64,000 nt of DNA from NCBI GenBank assembly GCA_026705765.1, contig JAPPAB010000086.1, positions 60,260-124,259 on the forward strand, given 5' to 3'. The notes under the pieces are model-generated. The model was not told the origin of the DNA and did no database searches. It was given only the letters and a program-made list of their open reading frames with translations. The DNA comes from Gemmatimonadota bacterium. GTDB lineage: Bacteria > Latescibacterota > UBA2968. Positions 9,891-18,445 of the stretch are shown here, one piece after another. Position numbers and translations under genes: made by a program. Numbering within the stretch: the stretch's first letter is position 1; the number at the start of each line of letters is the position of its first letter.

Positions 9891-10307
9891 CTATTCCGAG
9901 ACCTGTATTTGATCCGCGATAAAATCTGGAATCGGTATGGATCTGATTTTTTCGCCGGGGTTACATATACAACATACCGTACTTAATTCTCCGCGAGCAA
10001 CAGCCGTCTCCCCGCGAAAAAAATCAAACCGATAGGTCAGCGATTTTGTGCCTTTGCGTATCACCCTCAGATGAATATCCAGCACATCTTCAAATACGGC
10101 TGGACTGAGATATGTACACGTCGCTTCCAATCGCGGCCATCCAATTTTATTCCCATCCCATTCCGTTGAAACACTCGTACCCAACGCGCGCAAAAAAGCA
10201 TGCTCGGCAGCTTCCATAAACACAAAAAACCGGGAAAAGTGTACAATCCCGGCCATGTCCGTATCGGAAAACGCCACTCTGTGTGTGGTGTGAAATTCGC
10301 TGTGCAT
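9891..10307 (-). CDS. Hotdog-fold acyl-CoA thioesterase (YbgC/FadM-like)
   Basis: A protein of about 138 aa expected to hydrolyse acyl-CoA thioesters in the cytoplasm. The N-terminal motif FSDTDMAGIVHFSRFFVFME matches the 4-hydroxybenzoyl-CoA thioesterase family, in which the Asp of the D-x-D-x-A-G-I-V-H/Y pattern is catalytic. An upstream TTG at 10316 is also in frame (it would add MST), but the ATG at 10307 is the more ordinary start. It is packed tightly between the ABC transporter and a small membrane protein, and lies near two PaaK-type acyl ligases that could supply CoA esters. Substrate unknown. Confidence 0.85.
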   Translation of the reverse strand: MHSEFHTTHRVAFSDTDMAGIVHFSRFFVFMEAAEHAFLRALGTSVSTEWDGNKIGWPRLEATCTYLSPAVFEDVLDIHLRVIRKGTKSLTYRFDFFRGETAVARGELSTVCCICNPGEKIRSIPIPDFIADQIQVSE

Positions 10308-10316
10308 AGTGCTCAA

Positions 10317-10808
10317 TCAAGACGAAGGTTTAAATAATGTCACCAGACAACCTCCCATCGCAGCCAGTATAATACCCAGCACAAATTGCCAGTTCAAACC
10401 ACCCCATCCACCTGCTGGCGGATGCAAGATGAGGGATACGACGGCATTGACAATAGGTGCGCCGGCAAAAACAATAGACATAACCACGGGCGGTGTCCCC
10501 TTCGCCCCAAAGGCGAGAAGTACGCCAAATGCCCCGATGGCTCCCACAATACCAGCCAACAGCGACCATGTCAGGCCCTTTGTCGGAAATGTCCAGTCCG
10601 ACCCGTTAATCGCCAGCACGATGAGGGATCCAATAACAGCCGTCAAAAGATAGGCAATGCCCACAAAGAGAAACGCCTTATAGCGTCCATTTTCGGGATC
10701 GCCCATAGCGATCTGTCCAGTATGCAGAAAAATCCCGTACAAACCCCACGCGCCCACGGTCATCAACGCAAAAATCAACCACGTAAGTCCAGAAGATGAA
10801 GTCGGCAT
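10317..10808 (-). CDS. Small EamA/DMT-like membrane protein
   Basis: A 163-aa protein with about five hydrophobic helices, one EamA-like unit rather than the usual two. The segments AGIVGAIGAFGVLLAFGAKG and VVMSIVFAGAPIVNAVVSLI resemble the conserved core of drug/metabolite transporters. A single-unit protein would have to dimerise to make a transporter. Its stop codon lies 9 nt before the downstream thioesterase ATG, so the two are probably co-transcribed. Function is not identifiable beyond membrane transport. Confidence 0.7.
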   Translation of the reverse strand: MPTSSSGLTWLIFALMTVGAWGLYGIFLHTGQIAMGDPENGRYKAFLFVGIAYLLTAVIGSLIVLAINGSDWTFPTKGLTWSLLAGIVGAIGAFGVLLAFGAKGTPPVVMSIVFAGAPIVNAVVSLILHPPAGGWGGLNWQFVLGIILAAMGGCLVTLFKPSS

Positions 10809-10829
10809 TTGCCCTCCTGTGTTAAGTTT

Positions 10830-12122
10830 TTAATCCGTCACATACCGTCGATATACCGCCAGTGTGGCCTCCGCCATATCGCCGTCACTAAAATTTTGAT
10901 GTACTGCTTCTTTGCCTTCCTGCCCCATCGCCTCCCGCCCTTCTGCGTCATTCATCATCCGCAGGAACCCTGCCGCCAGTGCCTCTGAAGAATCTGGCTC
11001 TACCAGAATTCCCCCACCCGTTTTTTCAATCCATTCTGGGAAAATACCGTGCCGGGGTTGAACAACGGGGACGCCATTGGCCATAGCTTCGAGCAGCGAT
11101 AGCCCCTTGGGTTCTTTATAAGGCGTAGGCACGGATAAGATATGAATGCTATTCAGGAATGCAATTTTTTCTTCTCGATTGACTTCCCCGCGATAATCAA
11201 AAACACCGGAAAGTCCCCGGGATGCGATTTGTTCGCATACGTGCTGAAAATACGACTCGTCTCTTTGCCCCAGATAACCGGCAACGCTGAGTTTTACATT
11301 TTCCACACCGACTTGCTCTGCCAGTTGATGAAACGCATCTACCAGCACATGCAATCCCTTCTCGGGACATATGCGAGCGAGATAACCAATAGTAAAAGGC
11401 AACGGATCTGGCTTTATATCGCTTTCTCCATGTCCGTCTAATTTGATACCCAACGGCACAACGTGAATGCGATTGCGCGGCACATCGAGATAACCAGCCA
11501 TAAAATCGGCGTAATAGTCACAAGTCGCTACAAATCCATCGACATCCCTTGCCCGATCTCGTAAGCACTGCCGCGCCTCCGATTTGTACGGTTCTATCAA
11601 CCCTTCGAGAAAGATATCCTCACCTTGCAGAGAACACAAAACGGGAATACCGAGTTCCCGTTTCATTTCTCTCGCCATACCCAAAAACATCGAATTGGTC
11701 AACTGCACGAGGTCTGGCTGAAAATCCTCTTTCAACCAGCGCACCAGCTTTGCGAGTTCTTTTTTTTGCGCACCATCTTCCCCTTCTAAAACCGATACAG
11801 TGAGCGCGCCGAGATCTTCCGCGCGAGTTGATCCACTAAAACGGGCGAGACCATTGAGCAGTGTTCGGCTATTCAACAATCTATCGACAAAAGAGGGCGT
11901 GTGCCGAAAAATCCCCATTTTCTGCTGGAGATAAACATTTATGCCGCCGTAAAATACCCGATCAATACTCGCGCCCTGTTCATCGGTCCGCAGGGGCGTG
12001 TACGTCGGAATAAGCGCGAAATCTATTCCCTTGCGCTGAAGCGCAGAGGCCAGCGCATTGTCGTGAATACAACTGCCACAATACATGCCCGCCGCACCCG
12101 CGGCAATATAAGCAATTCGCAT
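10830..12122 (-). CDS. Family 4 glycosyltransferase (GT-B fold)
   Basis: A 430-aa retaining glycosyltransferase, expected to transfer a sugar from a nucleotide donor. The N-terminus (MRIAYIAAGAAGMYCGSCIHDNALA) has the glycine-rich acceptor-domain loop. The C-terminal donor domain shows RICPEKGLHVLVDAF (about residue 245) and the signature E-x7-E-like stretch KEPKGLSLLEAMANGVPVV (about 350). The frame opens at a TTG at 12131, but the ATG at 12122 is preferred. It lies 15 nt downstream of a halogenase-like flavoprotein gene. The GMYCGSC opening recurs in uncharacterised GT4 enzymes from environmental bacteria (recollection). Confidence 0.88.
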   Translation of the reverse strand: MRIAYIAAGAAGMYCGSCIHDNALASALQRKGIDFALIPTYTPLRTDEQGASIDRVFYGGINVYLQQKMGIFRHTPSFVDRLLNSRTLLNGLARFSGSTRAEDLGALTVSVLEGEDGAQKKELAKLVRWLKEDFQPDLVQLTNSMFLGMAREMKRELGIPVLCSLQGEDIFLEGLIEPYKSEARQCLRDRARDVDGFVATCDYYADFMAGYLDVPRNRIHVVPLGIKLDGHGESDIKPDPLPFTIGYLARICPEKGLHVLVDAFHQLAEQVGVENVKLSVAGYLGQRDESYFQHVCEQIASRGLSGVFDYRGEVNREEKIAFLNSIHILSVPTPYKEPKGLSLLEAMANGVPVVQPRHGIFPEWIEKTGGGILVEPDSSEALAAGFLRMMNDAEGREAMGQEGKEAVHQNFSDGDMAEATLAVYRRYVTD

Positions 12123-12137
12123 ATACAGCAATCCCGT

Positions 12138-13394
12138 TTAAGCAGATACCTCAGCGTAGTGATCTACAGTCTCGGGCAGATCACACATGTGCCCCATAGG
12201 TTCAAAAATAGGGGTGACATCCTCGCGATAGACATTGCCTTTTAAGATATTGATAATGCCATCTATACATTCCGGGTGCGATTTCAAAAATCTGGCAAAA
12301 CTGAAATCTTTGGTATAAAAAGCATAGACCAATTTGCGAATCGCCTCCATGCCCGGAAGAAATTCTGGTCCCCATTTGCCGAGTTGCCCGGCAGAGAAAT
12401 CGCGCTTTTCAATGGCTTCGTGGATCGCATCGGCAGCCATCTCGCCCGATTTGAGCGCGAGGAACACACCCGAAGAATACACGGGATCGATAAAACCAAA
12501 CGCATCGCCTACCAGCACCCATCCCTCACCCGCGACAGTATTGGATCGGTATGAAAAATCCTGCGTGACTTTCATCGGAAATAACTGCTCCGCCCCTGCG
12601 AGCCGTTCTTGCATGCGGATGCACTTATCCAGCTCTTCTTCGAAAATTTCCTGAGGGGTTCTCTTGCGGTTTTGCAACAAATAATCCAATCCCCCAACAA
12701 CACCCACGCTGACCACATCATCTGCCAGCGGGATGTACCAGAACCATGAATCCTTGTCACGCGTATGTAAAATCAGCGTTGCACCTTCGTCAATACCCTC
12801 ATCGCGGAACGCGCCTTTGTAGTGCGTGAAAATAGATGCCTTTTTGAGTTCTGGCTCAATCGTCTTGGTCTTTAGCCTTCGTGAAATAAGCGCGCTTCGT
12901 CCCGTCGCATCTACGATAACACTGGCAGACACATCACTGATCTGTCCATCGCGATATCTCACCTGAACACCCGTTGCCCTATCCCCGGAAAAATGCACCT
13001 GATGCACACTCGCCCCTTGTTTGACCTCGGCGCCTTTCTCGCGGGCATTATCCATCATCATAAGATCAAATTCGCTGCGCAACACCTGATACGTAATCGA
13101 ACTTTCGTGGGGATCGTGTAAGTGAAAATAAAATGGCGCAGAGCCTTTTCCCGATCCGCTAAAAAATTGAACGCTATATTTTTTTACAAACTCACTTTTT
13201 TTTAGCTTATCCAGCAACCCAAGTCGTTTAAACGACCAGTACGTCCCCGGCATCAGGGACTCGCCAATCTGAAATCTGGGAAATTCCTCCCGCTCCAGCA
13301 GCAAAACACGGTGCCCATATTCAGCGACCAGCGCAGCTGTCGTACTCCCCGCAGGTCCCCCACCAATGACAATGACATCGTAGTGATTGATCAT
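12138..13394 (-). CDS. FAD-dependent monooxygenase, flavin-dependent halogenase-like
   Basis: A 418-aa flavoprotein. The N-terminal FAD-binding motif is GGGPAGSTTAALVAE (about residues 11-25), followed by ERE and GESLMPGTYW. A second FAD motif, GDAFGFIDPVYSSGVFLAL, lies near residue 290. Between them is SWFWYIPL (about 215), which carries the WxWxIP motif of flavin-dependent halogenases and blocks monooxygenase chemistry in characterised members. The geranylgeranyl-reductase/tryptophan-halogenase superfamily is certain. Halogenation itself is not proven, because the active-site Lys and Glu need an alignment. Neighbours are a glycosyltransferase, a PaaK-like ligase and a thioesterase, which would fit specialised metabolism. 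Confidence 0.82.
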   Translation of the reverse strand: MINHYDVIVIGGGPAGSTTAALVAEYGHRVLLLEREEFPRFQIGESLMPGTYWSFKRLGLLDKLKKSEFVKKYSVQFFSGSGKGSAPFYFHLHDPHESSITYQVLRSEFDLMMMDNAREKGAEVKQGASVHQVHFSGDRATGVQVRYRDGQISDVSASVIVDATGRSALISRRLKTKTIEPELKKASIFTHYKGAFRDEGIDEGATLILHTRDKDSWFWYIPLADDVVSVGVVGGLDYLLQNRKRTPQEIFEEELDKCIRMQERLAGAEQLFPMKVTQDFSYRSNTVAGEGWVLVGDAFGFIDPVYSSGVFLALKSGEMAADAIHEAIEKRDFSAGQLGKWGPEFLPGMEAIRKLVYAFYTKDFSFARFLKSHPECIDGIINILKGNVYREDVTPIFEPMGHMCDLPETVDHYAEVSA

Positions 13395-13404
13395 GAAATA
13401 GGTC

Positions 13405-13713
13405 CTAAAAATTTTTTAGTTCTTTTGTACGCCCTGCTCTATATTCTTCTCTGGCCTTCTCTGCGAGTGCAGCCAGCACATCGGGAGATTTTACCAGCGT
13501 TTCATCCCACTGGATCTCCGCCTCAATATCTTTCAGCAACTGCTCAACTCGTCCCCCCTGCGCTTTGGCAATGCTTTGAAGGGCTAACAGAAGGGCTGGA
13601 GTATTACCGTCCTTCTCGTATTCTTCCAAGGATGTTTGGAGATAAGCAATCGCCTCCTCGTGGTCGGCAAGTTTTTCGATCAGATAATCGCGATAATTTC
13701 TCATTTTTCTCAT
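13405..13713 (-). CDS. Small antitoxin-like protein (HI1420-type N-terminus)
   Basis: A 102-aa, mostly helical, charged protein. The first half (NYRDYLIEKLADHEEAIAYL, then LLALQSIAKAQGG) closely follows the pattern of COG3636/HI1420 addiction-module antidotes, which normally continue into an XRE helix-turn-helix. Here the helix-turn-helix is not recognisable. The C-terminus (LAEKAREEYRAGRTKEL) looks like the tail of toxin-neutralising antitoxins. No toxin gene lies next to it. An alternative start is the ATG at 13704. It sits 10 nt upstream of the halogenase-like gene and is read in the same direction. It may be an orphan antitoxin, or a small regulatory or partner protein. Confidence 0.6.
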   Translation of the reverse strand: MRKMRNYRDYLIEKLADHEEAIAYLQTSLEEYEKDGNTPALLLALQSIAKAQGGRVEQLLKDIEAEIQWDETLVKSPDVLAALAEKAREEYRAGRTKELKNF

Positions 13714-13725
13714 TATGGTTGCTTT

Positions 13726-14994
13726 TTAACGATGATCCGTAAACCGTCTCGCTTTCAGTTCAAATCTCGGCAGAGTATTATGCGGCACGGTTTGAACGCT
13801 GGCGCGTATGCCCAGAATATGTCGCACCTCTCTACCAATCGCATCAGAAATTGTCCCTGGTTCTCCACCATTTAATTCGATGCGAATTTTCATATCATCC
13901 ATTTCGCGTTGTCGATAAATATCCACTGCAAACTCGGTCACTTCGGGAAATCCCCGCACGATATTTTCAATCGCGCTGGGATAAAAATTGACGCCGCGGA
14001 TAATCAACGCATCGTCGATACGTCCAATCACGCCCCCTTCAAGACGCGAGAAACTCGAACCGCAATCACATATTCCCGCATGCAGCTTTACGCGATCTCC
14101 CGTGCGATAGCGAATAACGGGCATGCCAGCACGTCCCAAATTGGTGAGCACCAACTCCCCCTCTCTCGCTTGTTCGCCCGTATCGGGATCGATCACTTCG
14201 CAAATAAATTCAGATTCGTTTATATGCATGCCATCTCGAAACGCACATTCAAATCCCCACGCCCCCACCTCAGTCGCCCCGGCGTGGTCATAACAACGCG
14301 CGCCCCATGCCTGTTCAATGCGTCGTCTGGTCGCAGGCAATCCCGCACCGGGTTCGCCCGCGTGAATCGTGGTCTGAACACTACCACTTGCAATATCTAT
14401 ACCTTCGGCCTCTGCCACCTCTGCCAGATGCAGGGCATATGTCGGCGTACAGATCAGAACAGTAATCCGATGATCCTGAATCGCCTGCAAACGCTGAATC
14501 GACGACATGGATCCCCCAGAGATGGACATCGCACCCATTAAACGCGCGCTCTCATGCCCGGTCCAGAATCCGATAAAAGGGCCAAAGGAAAAGGCAAAAA
14601 ACAATCTGTCATTTGCCGTCACGCCCGCCCCGCGATACACATAAGTCCAGCAGCGCGCAAACCAATCCCAACTCTCTCCCGTATCCAACCAGTTCAAAGG
14701 CTCTCCCGTGGTCCCCGATGTTTGATGGACGCGGATATAGTGATCTGACGGAAACGTCAGATTGCTGCCATAAGGAGGATACGCCATCTGATCAGCCGAT
14801 AATTCCTCTTTAGTCGTGAAGGGCAACAGCCTGTAATCATCGCGCGTCTGAATATCCTCGGGTCGATAAATACCCGCTCGATTCAACTTATTGCGATAAA
14901 AAGCATTGCCATTCAGCACTGAAGACAGCATACCTCGCAACCGCTTCAACTGCCGCTGCCAGAGCGCATTTCGATCTGTGGTCAAGTCGGGCAT
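13726..14994 (-). CDS. PaaK-type acyl/aryl-CoA ligase (AMP-forming)
   Basis: A 422-aa adenylate-forming enzyme of the phenylacetate-CoA ligase family, expected to activate a carboxylic acid with ATP and transfer it to CoA. The P-loop is HQTSGTTGEPL (about residues 90-100). Later motifs are YDHAGATEVG (about 238) and RYRTGDRV, then a Cys-x-Cys-Gly (CDCGSSFSRLEGGVIGRIDD), which binds zinc or structures the hinge in PaaK relatives. The C-terminal NFYPSAIENIV is the usual PaaK continuation. Neighbouring thioesterase, aldehyde dehydrogenase and halogenase-like genes suggest use in a biosynthetic or degradative acyl pathway. Substrate unknown. Confidence 0.9.
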   Translation of the reverse strand: MPDLTTDRNALWQRQLKRLRGMLSSVLNGNAFYRNKLNRAGIYRPEDIQTRDDYRLLPFTTKEELSADQMAYPPYGSNLTFPSDHYIRVHQTSGTTGEPLNWLDTGESWDWFARCWTYVYRGAGVTANDRLFFAFSFGPFIGFWTGHESARLMGAMSISGGSMSSIQRLQAIQDHRITVLICTPTYALHLAEVAEAEGIDIASGSVQTTIHAGEPGAGLPATRRRIEQAWGARCYDHAGATEVGAWGFECAFRDGMHINESEFICEVIDPDTGEQAREGELVLTNLGRAGMPVIRYRTGDRVKLHAGICDCGSSFSRLEGGVIGRIDDALIIRGVNFYPSAIENIVRGFPEVTEFAVDIYRQREMDDMKIRIELNGGEPGTISDAIGREVRHILGIRASVQTVPHNTLPRFELKARRFTDHR

Positions 14995-14997
14995 AGT

Positions 14998-17124
14998 TCA
15001 AATATTGACTTCAAAAGCGCAATACATACCAAATGGATTAGCCGGAATAATTGAAGCGGAGCCAAAGCCGCGCGTTTCGTATTCCCGATTGGTCAAATTT
15101 TTGGCGTTGATGCGAAATTTTATCAGTCTGTAAGCATAAGATACCGAGGCATCCAGCGTCAGCACATCCCTGATTTGAAATTGATTATCTTCGGCAATAA
15201 ACTGGCTGGCAACATAGCGCGCGCCAATCCCAAATTCCAATCCGTTGTCAAATCCCCTCGCCGTCCACACATTAAAAATATGGCGCGGCGAAAAAGCTGC
15301 CCTATTTCCCGAACGATCCATAAGCTGGTATGTAATACCCGTTTGCGTAAACACGGGGACAAACTCGGCAAAGCGCGTGAGTGTGGCATTGGAAAATGAG
15401 TAGGACAAAAATGTGTGCCAATTTCTCACGGGGCGCATCATCACCTCCAGCTCAACACCGCGAGACCTCTGGTCCCCATCTTGTTTTGTAACACCCGTCG
15501 CATCGGGAATGCCAATATTGTTTTTTGTCAAATGATAAACAGCGAGGCTCGCGTGCAGGCGGTCGTCCAACAGGTATTTTTTTGCGCCCACTTCCATCTG
15601 AAAACTCTCTTCAGTTTCTCGCGGACCTGCTACCTGACTGGAGGGTGGCGCAAAGGCTCTGCCGACATTGGCGTATAACGAGAGTTCCTTTGTAAATGAA
15701 ACCACCATGCCAGCCATAGGACTCAGTTTATTGTAATTGCGAGACGTGGAAGTCAGGGGATCATCGTAATCAATGCGGTCGTATCGCACACCTACAAATG
15801 CCTGATAGCATGGACAAAAAACAATGCGATTCACGACATAAGGCGCGACAACGCGGCTTTTTGAATCCGCCCCCTGCGATTGTCCCGGAATAATAAAATG
15901 AGGTTGGCTCGTGCTCGCGGTTTCCACGGGGTTGAACACATCGATATTGGGCAAAGCAGCCACATCTAAAGTAAACTTATCTCTCCACTCCATCAATTCC
16001 AGTCCAGTAAGCAGGGTATGTTCTACGTGGCCCGTGCGGAATGTAGAAAGCAGTTCAAACTGATTGCCCAACACTTTCTGGCGATCATCCAGAAGAACAA
16101 GCGAGCGCAGGATGTCCAGACTCCCCTGGGCATTGGGAAAAATGCCGCTGAATAATGAGCCCTGAGACACCCATGAAAAATCGGTATAATAGAACTTATT
16201 GCGAAGCGTGACCTGTCGCGATAAGCGAGACTGCAGATCGACGCGCGCCCGATAAATATCTTGATCTGACGCATCAAAAGGCGATTGATACGATTGTGTG
16301 CGCGGCACATCTGCGACCGCCCCATTAATAATGGGCAGGCCCGAATCCGATTTGTACCTGCTTGTCACATATTCAAAATTGGCGGTCACTGTGGTTTTGT
16401 CGCTGGGTCTCCATGTCACTGCGGGATTCACGGCCCACAAACCGCTGTCTTTATCGTCTCGATAGCTATCAGACACCTGTCGCAGGGCATTGATGCGCAA
16501 GGCAATACCCTGATCGACATCCGCCCAATTTGCATCCACGGTTCCGCGCCCCGTCCTGTACGGACCGTAAGAACCCCCGACCTGGAATGCATTTGTAAAA
16601 ATCGGTTGTTTGCGATTCAGATTCACCGATCCAGAAAGCGGATTGCCCCCGTATAAAAATGCCCCCGGACCCTTGAGTACCTCCACGCGCTCCAGATTGT
16701 AAAGATTGTAAAACGTGGCTTCCGGCTCCGATGCGCCATCGGTGAGCACCAGCCCGCTGGAAAGCGAATCAAACCCGCGAATGACGAAGAAATCCGTAAC
16801 GCCAAATACGGTCTGAATATTGACCCCGCTCACATTCCGAAGTGCATCTCCCAAAACCACACCGCTTTGATGTTGAAATAACCCGTGATTAACGACACCG
16901 ATACTCGCCGGTGTCAAGCGGATTGGAATGGGAACCTTCGTCGCGATCGTACTCACGGTAGGCACTTTTTCCTTGCTCTCCGTCACCACGATCTCTTCCC
17001 CCGCATAAACGGGCAGTTCTTCCTCCTCCTTCTTCTCCTCCTCCTCTGCATTCTCAGCAAAAATGGGACTGCCAATCATGCTTAAAACACAGACAAAAAT
17101 CAAAAACTGTCGAAAATAACGCAT
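14998..17124 (-). CDS. TonB-dependent outer-membrane receptor (siderophore type)
   Basis: A 708-aa outer-membrane beta-barrel receptor with a signal peptide (about residues 1-23), an acidic EEEEKKEEEE stretch, and a TonB-box-like EEIVVTES. The plug domain follows, with LGDALRNVSGVNIQ, FFVIRGFDS and YNLERVEVLKGPGAFLYG. The C-terminal barrel has the typical late motif NREYETRGFG and ends in a hydrophobic residue pattern compatible with BAM insertion. The plug motifs match siderophore receptors more than SusC-type sugar receptors. GGAGAAG lies before the ATG. The ligand is unknown. The radical SAM enzyme two genes away could hint at a porphyrin. Confidence 0.92.
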   Translation of the reverse strand: MRYFRQFLIFVCVLSMIGSPIFAENAEEEEKKEEEELPVYAGEEIVVTESKEKVPTVSTIATKVPIPIRLTPASIGVVNHGLFQHQSGVVLGDALRNVSGVNIQTVFGVTDFFVIRGFDSLSSGLVLTDGASEPEATFYNLYNLERVEVLKGPGAFLYGGNPLSGSVNLNRKQPIFTNAFQVGGSYGPYRTGRGTVDANWADVDQGIALRINALRQVSDSYRDDKDSGLWAVNPAVTWRPSDKTTVTANFEYVTSRYKSDSGLPIINGAVADVPRTQSYQSPFDASDQDIYRARVDLQSRLSRQVTLRNKFYYTDFSWVSQGSLFSGIFPNAQGSLDILRSLVLLDDRQKVLGNQFELLSTFRTGHVEHTLLTGLELMEWRDKFTLDVAALPNIDVFNPVETASTSQPHFIIPGQSQGADSKSRVVAPYVVNRIVFCPCYQAFVGVRYDRIDYDDPLTSTSRNYNKLSPMAGMVVSFTKELSLYANVGRAFAPPSSQVAGPRETEESFQMEVGAKKYLLDDRLHASLAVYHLTKNNIGIPDATGVTKQDGDQRSRGVELEVMMRPVRNWHTFLSYSFSNATLTRFAEFVPVFTQTGITYQLMDRSGNRAAFSPRHIFNVWTARGFDNGLEFGIGARYVASQFIAEDNQFQIRDVLTLDASVSYAYRLIKFRINAKNLTNREYETRGFGSASIIPANPFGMYCAFEVNI

Positions 17125-17173
17125 AGCGACTTCTCCAATTGTCAGATATCAGTCCCCCGGCCTCTTCCGACTA

Positions 17174-18415
17174 TTATTCGCTCTCCGTGCCCGCAGGTTT
17201 CGCCTGCGTGCTTGATACATCCATGCATACAATCCTGTGCATATCGCGCACAAAAATTTTCCCATTAGCGAGTGTTGGTGGCGTCCAGCATTTGCCCGAC
17301 AGCACTTGCGCGCTGACCTTTTCCCGAAACGCTGTGGGCGACGCATCTGCCAAAGCGAGTTTGCCTTTATCGCTCAAAATAATCAACTGTCCATCGGCAT
17401 AAATAAGCGTCCCTTTGCCATACCCACGGCGTTTCCACTGTTCTTTGCCAGTCTCTGCTTCAATACATTTCAAAATTGCATTGTCAAAACCGTAGATATA
17501 GTCGCCAATCAGGAGCGATGTTCCAAAATGGTTTTTCATACCGCGGCTTTCCCACACCTTTTTAACGCTCAGACCATCTCCCTCCTGGGATATTTGCAAC
17601 AGAGCTGCCCCGTGGTCATACCCCGAAGAAATAAATATGCGATCTGGAGGCACTAAAATTGGCGTGGCAACATTCAAATCATAAGATGTGTACCAGGGAA
17701 ATCGCCAGAAGATTGAGCCATCCGTGGGAGAAAGCCCAACCGCAGCTTCGCCCGAAACAAAAACCACCTGACGGATACCCGCAATATCTACGGCAATGGG
17801 CGATGAATAAGACACGATATCTCGTTGAGACGCCCACTTGACAGCGCCATTGGTCTTATCCAAAGCGATAAACGTCCCGTGCCGCGTACCCACCTCTAAA
17901 AGCAACAAATCGCCTTCCACCAACGGCGACGTCGAAAAACCAAATTTTGGCACGCGACTGCCCAATCCATCGTAGAGATCAACCAGCCAAAGTTTTTTCC
18001 CATCTTTTGCATTGAGCGCGTACAACCAGCCTTCGGCACTGAGCACAAAAACCCGATCGCCATCCACAGTGGGCTGAGAACGGGGACCATTTCCACCTTG
18101 CCGCTCATAGTATTTGGCACCGGTCCTGAAACGCCATATTTCCTCACCCGTTTTTTCATTCAGGCAAACGGCAAATTCATCTTCACCAGCAGAGAACATC
18201 GTATAAACCCGCCCATCCGCGACAGAGATACCGGAAAAACCCTCACCGAGTTCTTTTTCCCACACAACTGCTGGTCCATCTTTTGCCCAGGTCGTCAACA
18301 ACCCCGTTTCAGAAGAAATACCCGTTCGGTTGGGTCCCAACCATTGGGGCCAATCCGCCTGTGCGGGAGCAAAGCAAAGCACAACAGCGATTAACAAATA
18401 ATACCTGTATGTCAT
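17174..18415 (-). CDS. Secreted PQQ-type beta-propeller protein
   Basis: A 413-aa propeller with a signal peptide (MTYRYYLLIAVVLCFAPAQA) followed by the family entry motif DWPQWLGPNRTG. Repeats carry the W-docking pattern: NEKTGEEIWRF, NAKDGKKLWLV, DKTNGAVKWAS, SPTDGSIFWRF and EAETGKEQWKR. It is similar in order to the membrane-anchored propeller at 4320-5864, suggesting paralogy. It lies between the TonB receptor and the radical SAM gene and is read with them. Role unknown. Confidence 0.87.
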   Translation of the reverse strand: MTYRYYLLIAVVLCFAPAQADWPQWLGPNRTGISSETGLLTTWAKDGPAVVWEKELGEGFSGISVADGRVYTMFSAGEDEFAVCLNEKTGEEIWRFRTGAKYYERQGGNGPRSQPTVDGDRVFVLSAEGWLYALNAKDGKKLWLVDLYDGLGSRVPKFGFSTSPLVEGDLLLLEVGTRHGTFIALDKTNGAVKWASQRDIVSYSSPIAVDIAGIRQVVFVSGEAAVGLSPTDGSIFWRFPWYTSYDLNVATPILVPPDRIFISSGYDHGAALLQISQEGDGLSVKKVWESRGMKNHFGTSLLIGDYIYGFDNAILKCIEAETGKEQWKRRGYGKGTLIYADGQLIILSDKGKLALADASPTAFREKVSAQVLSGKCWTPPTLANGKIFVRDMHRIVCMDVSSTQAKPAGTESE

Positions 18416-18445
18416 AAATCCTCCGTAGTTAGTGGTAGTGATCGC

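Noticed and set aside
13909..14541. 210-residue plus-strand frame
   Set aside because: Antisense to the PaaK-type ligase gene, no motif and no ribosome site.
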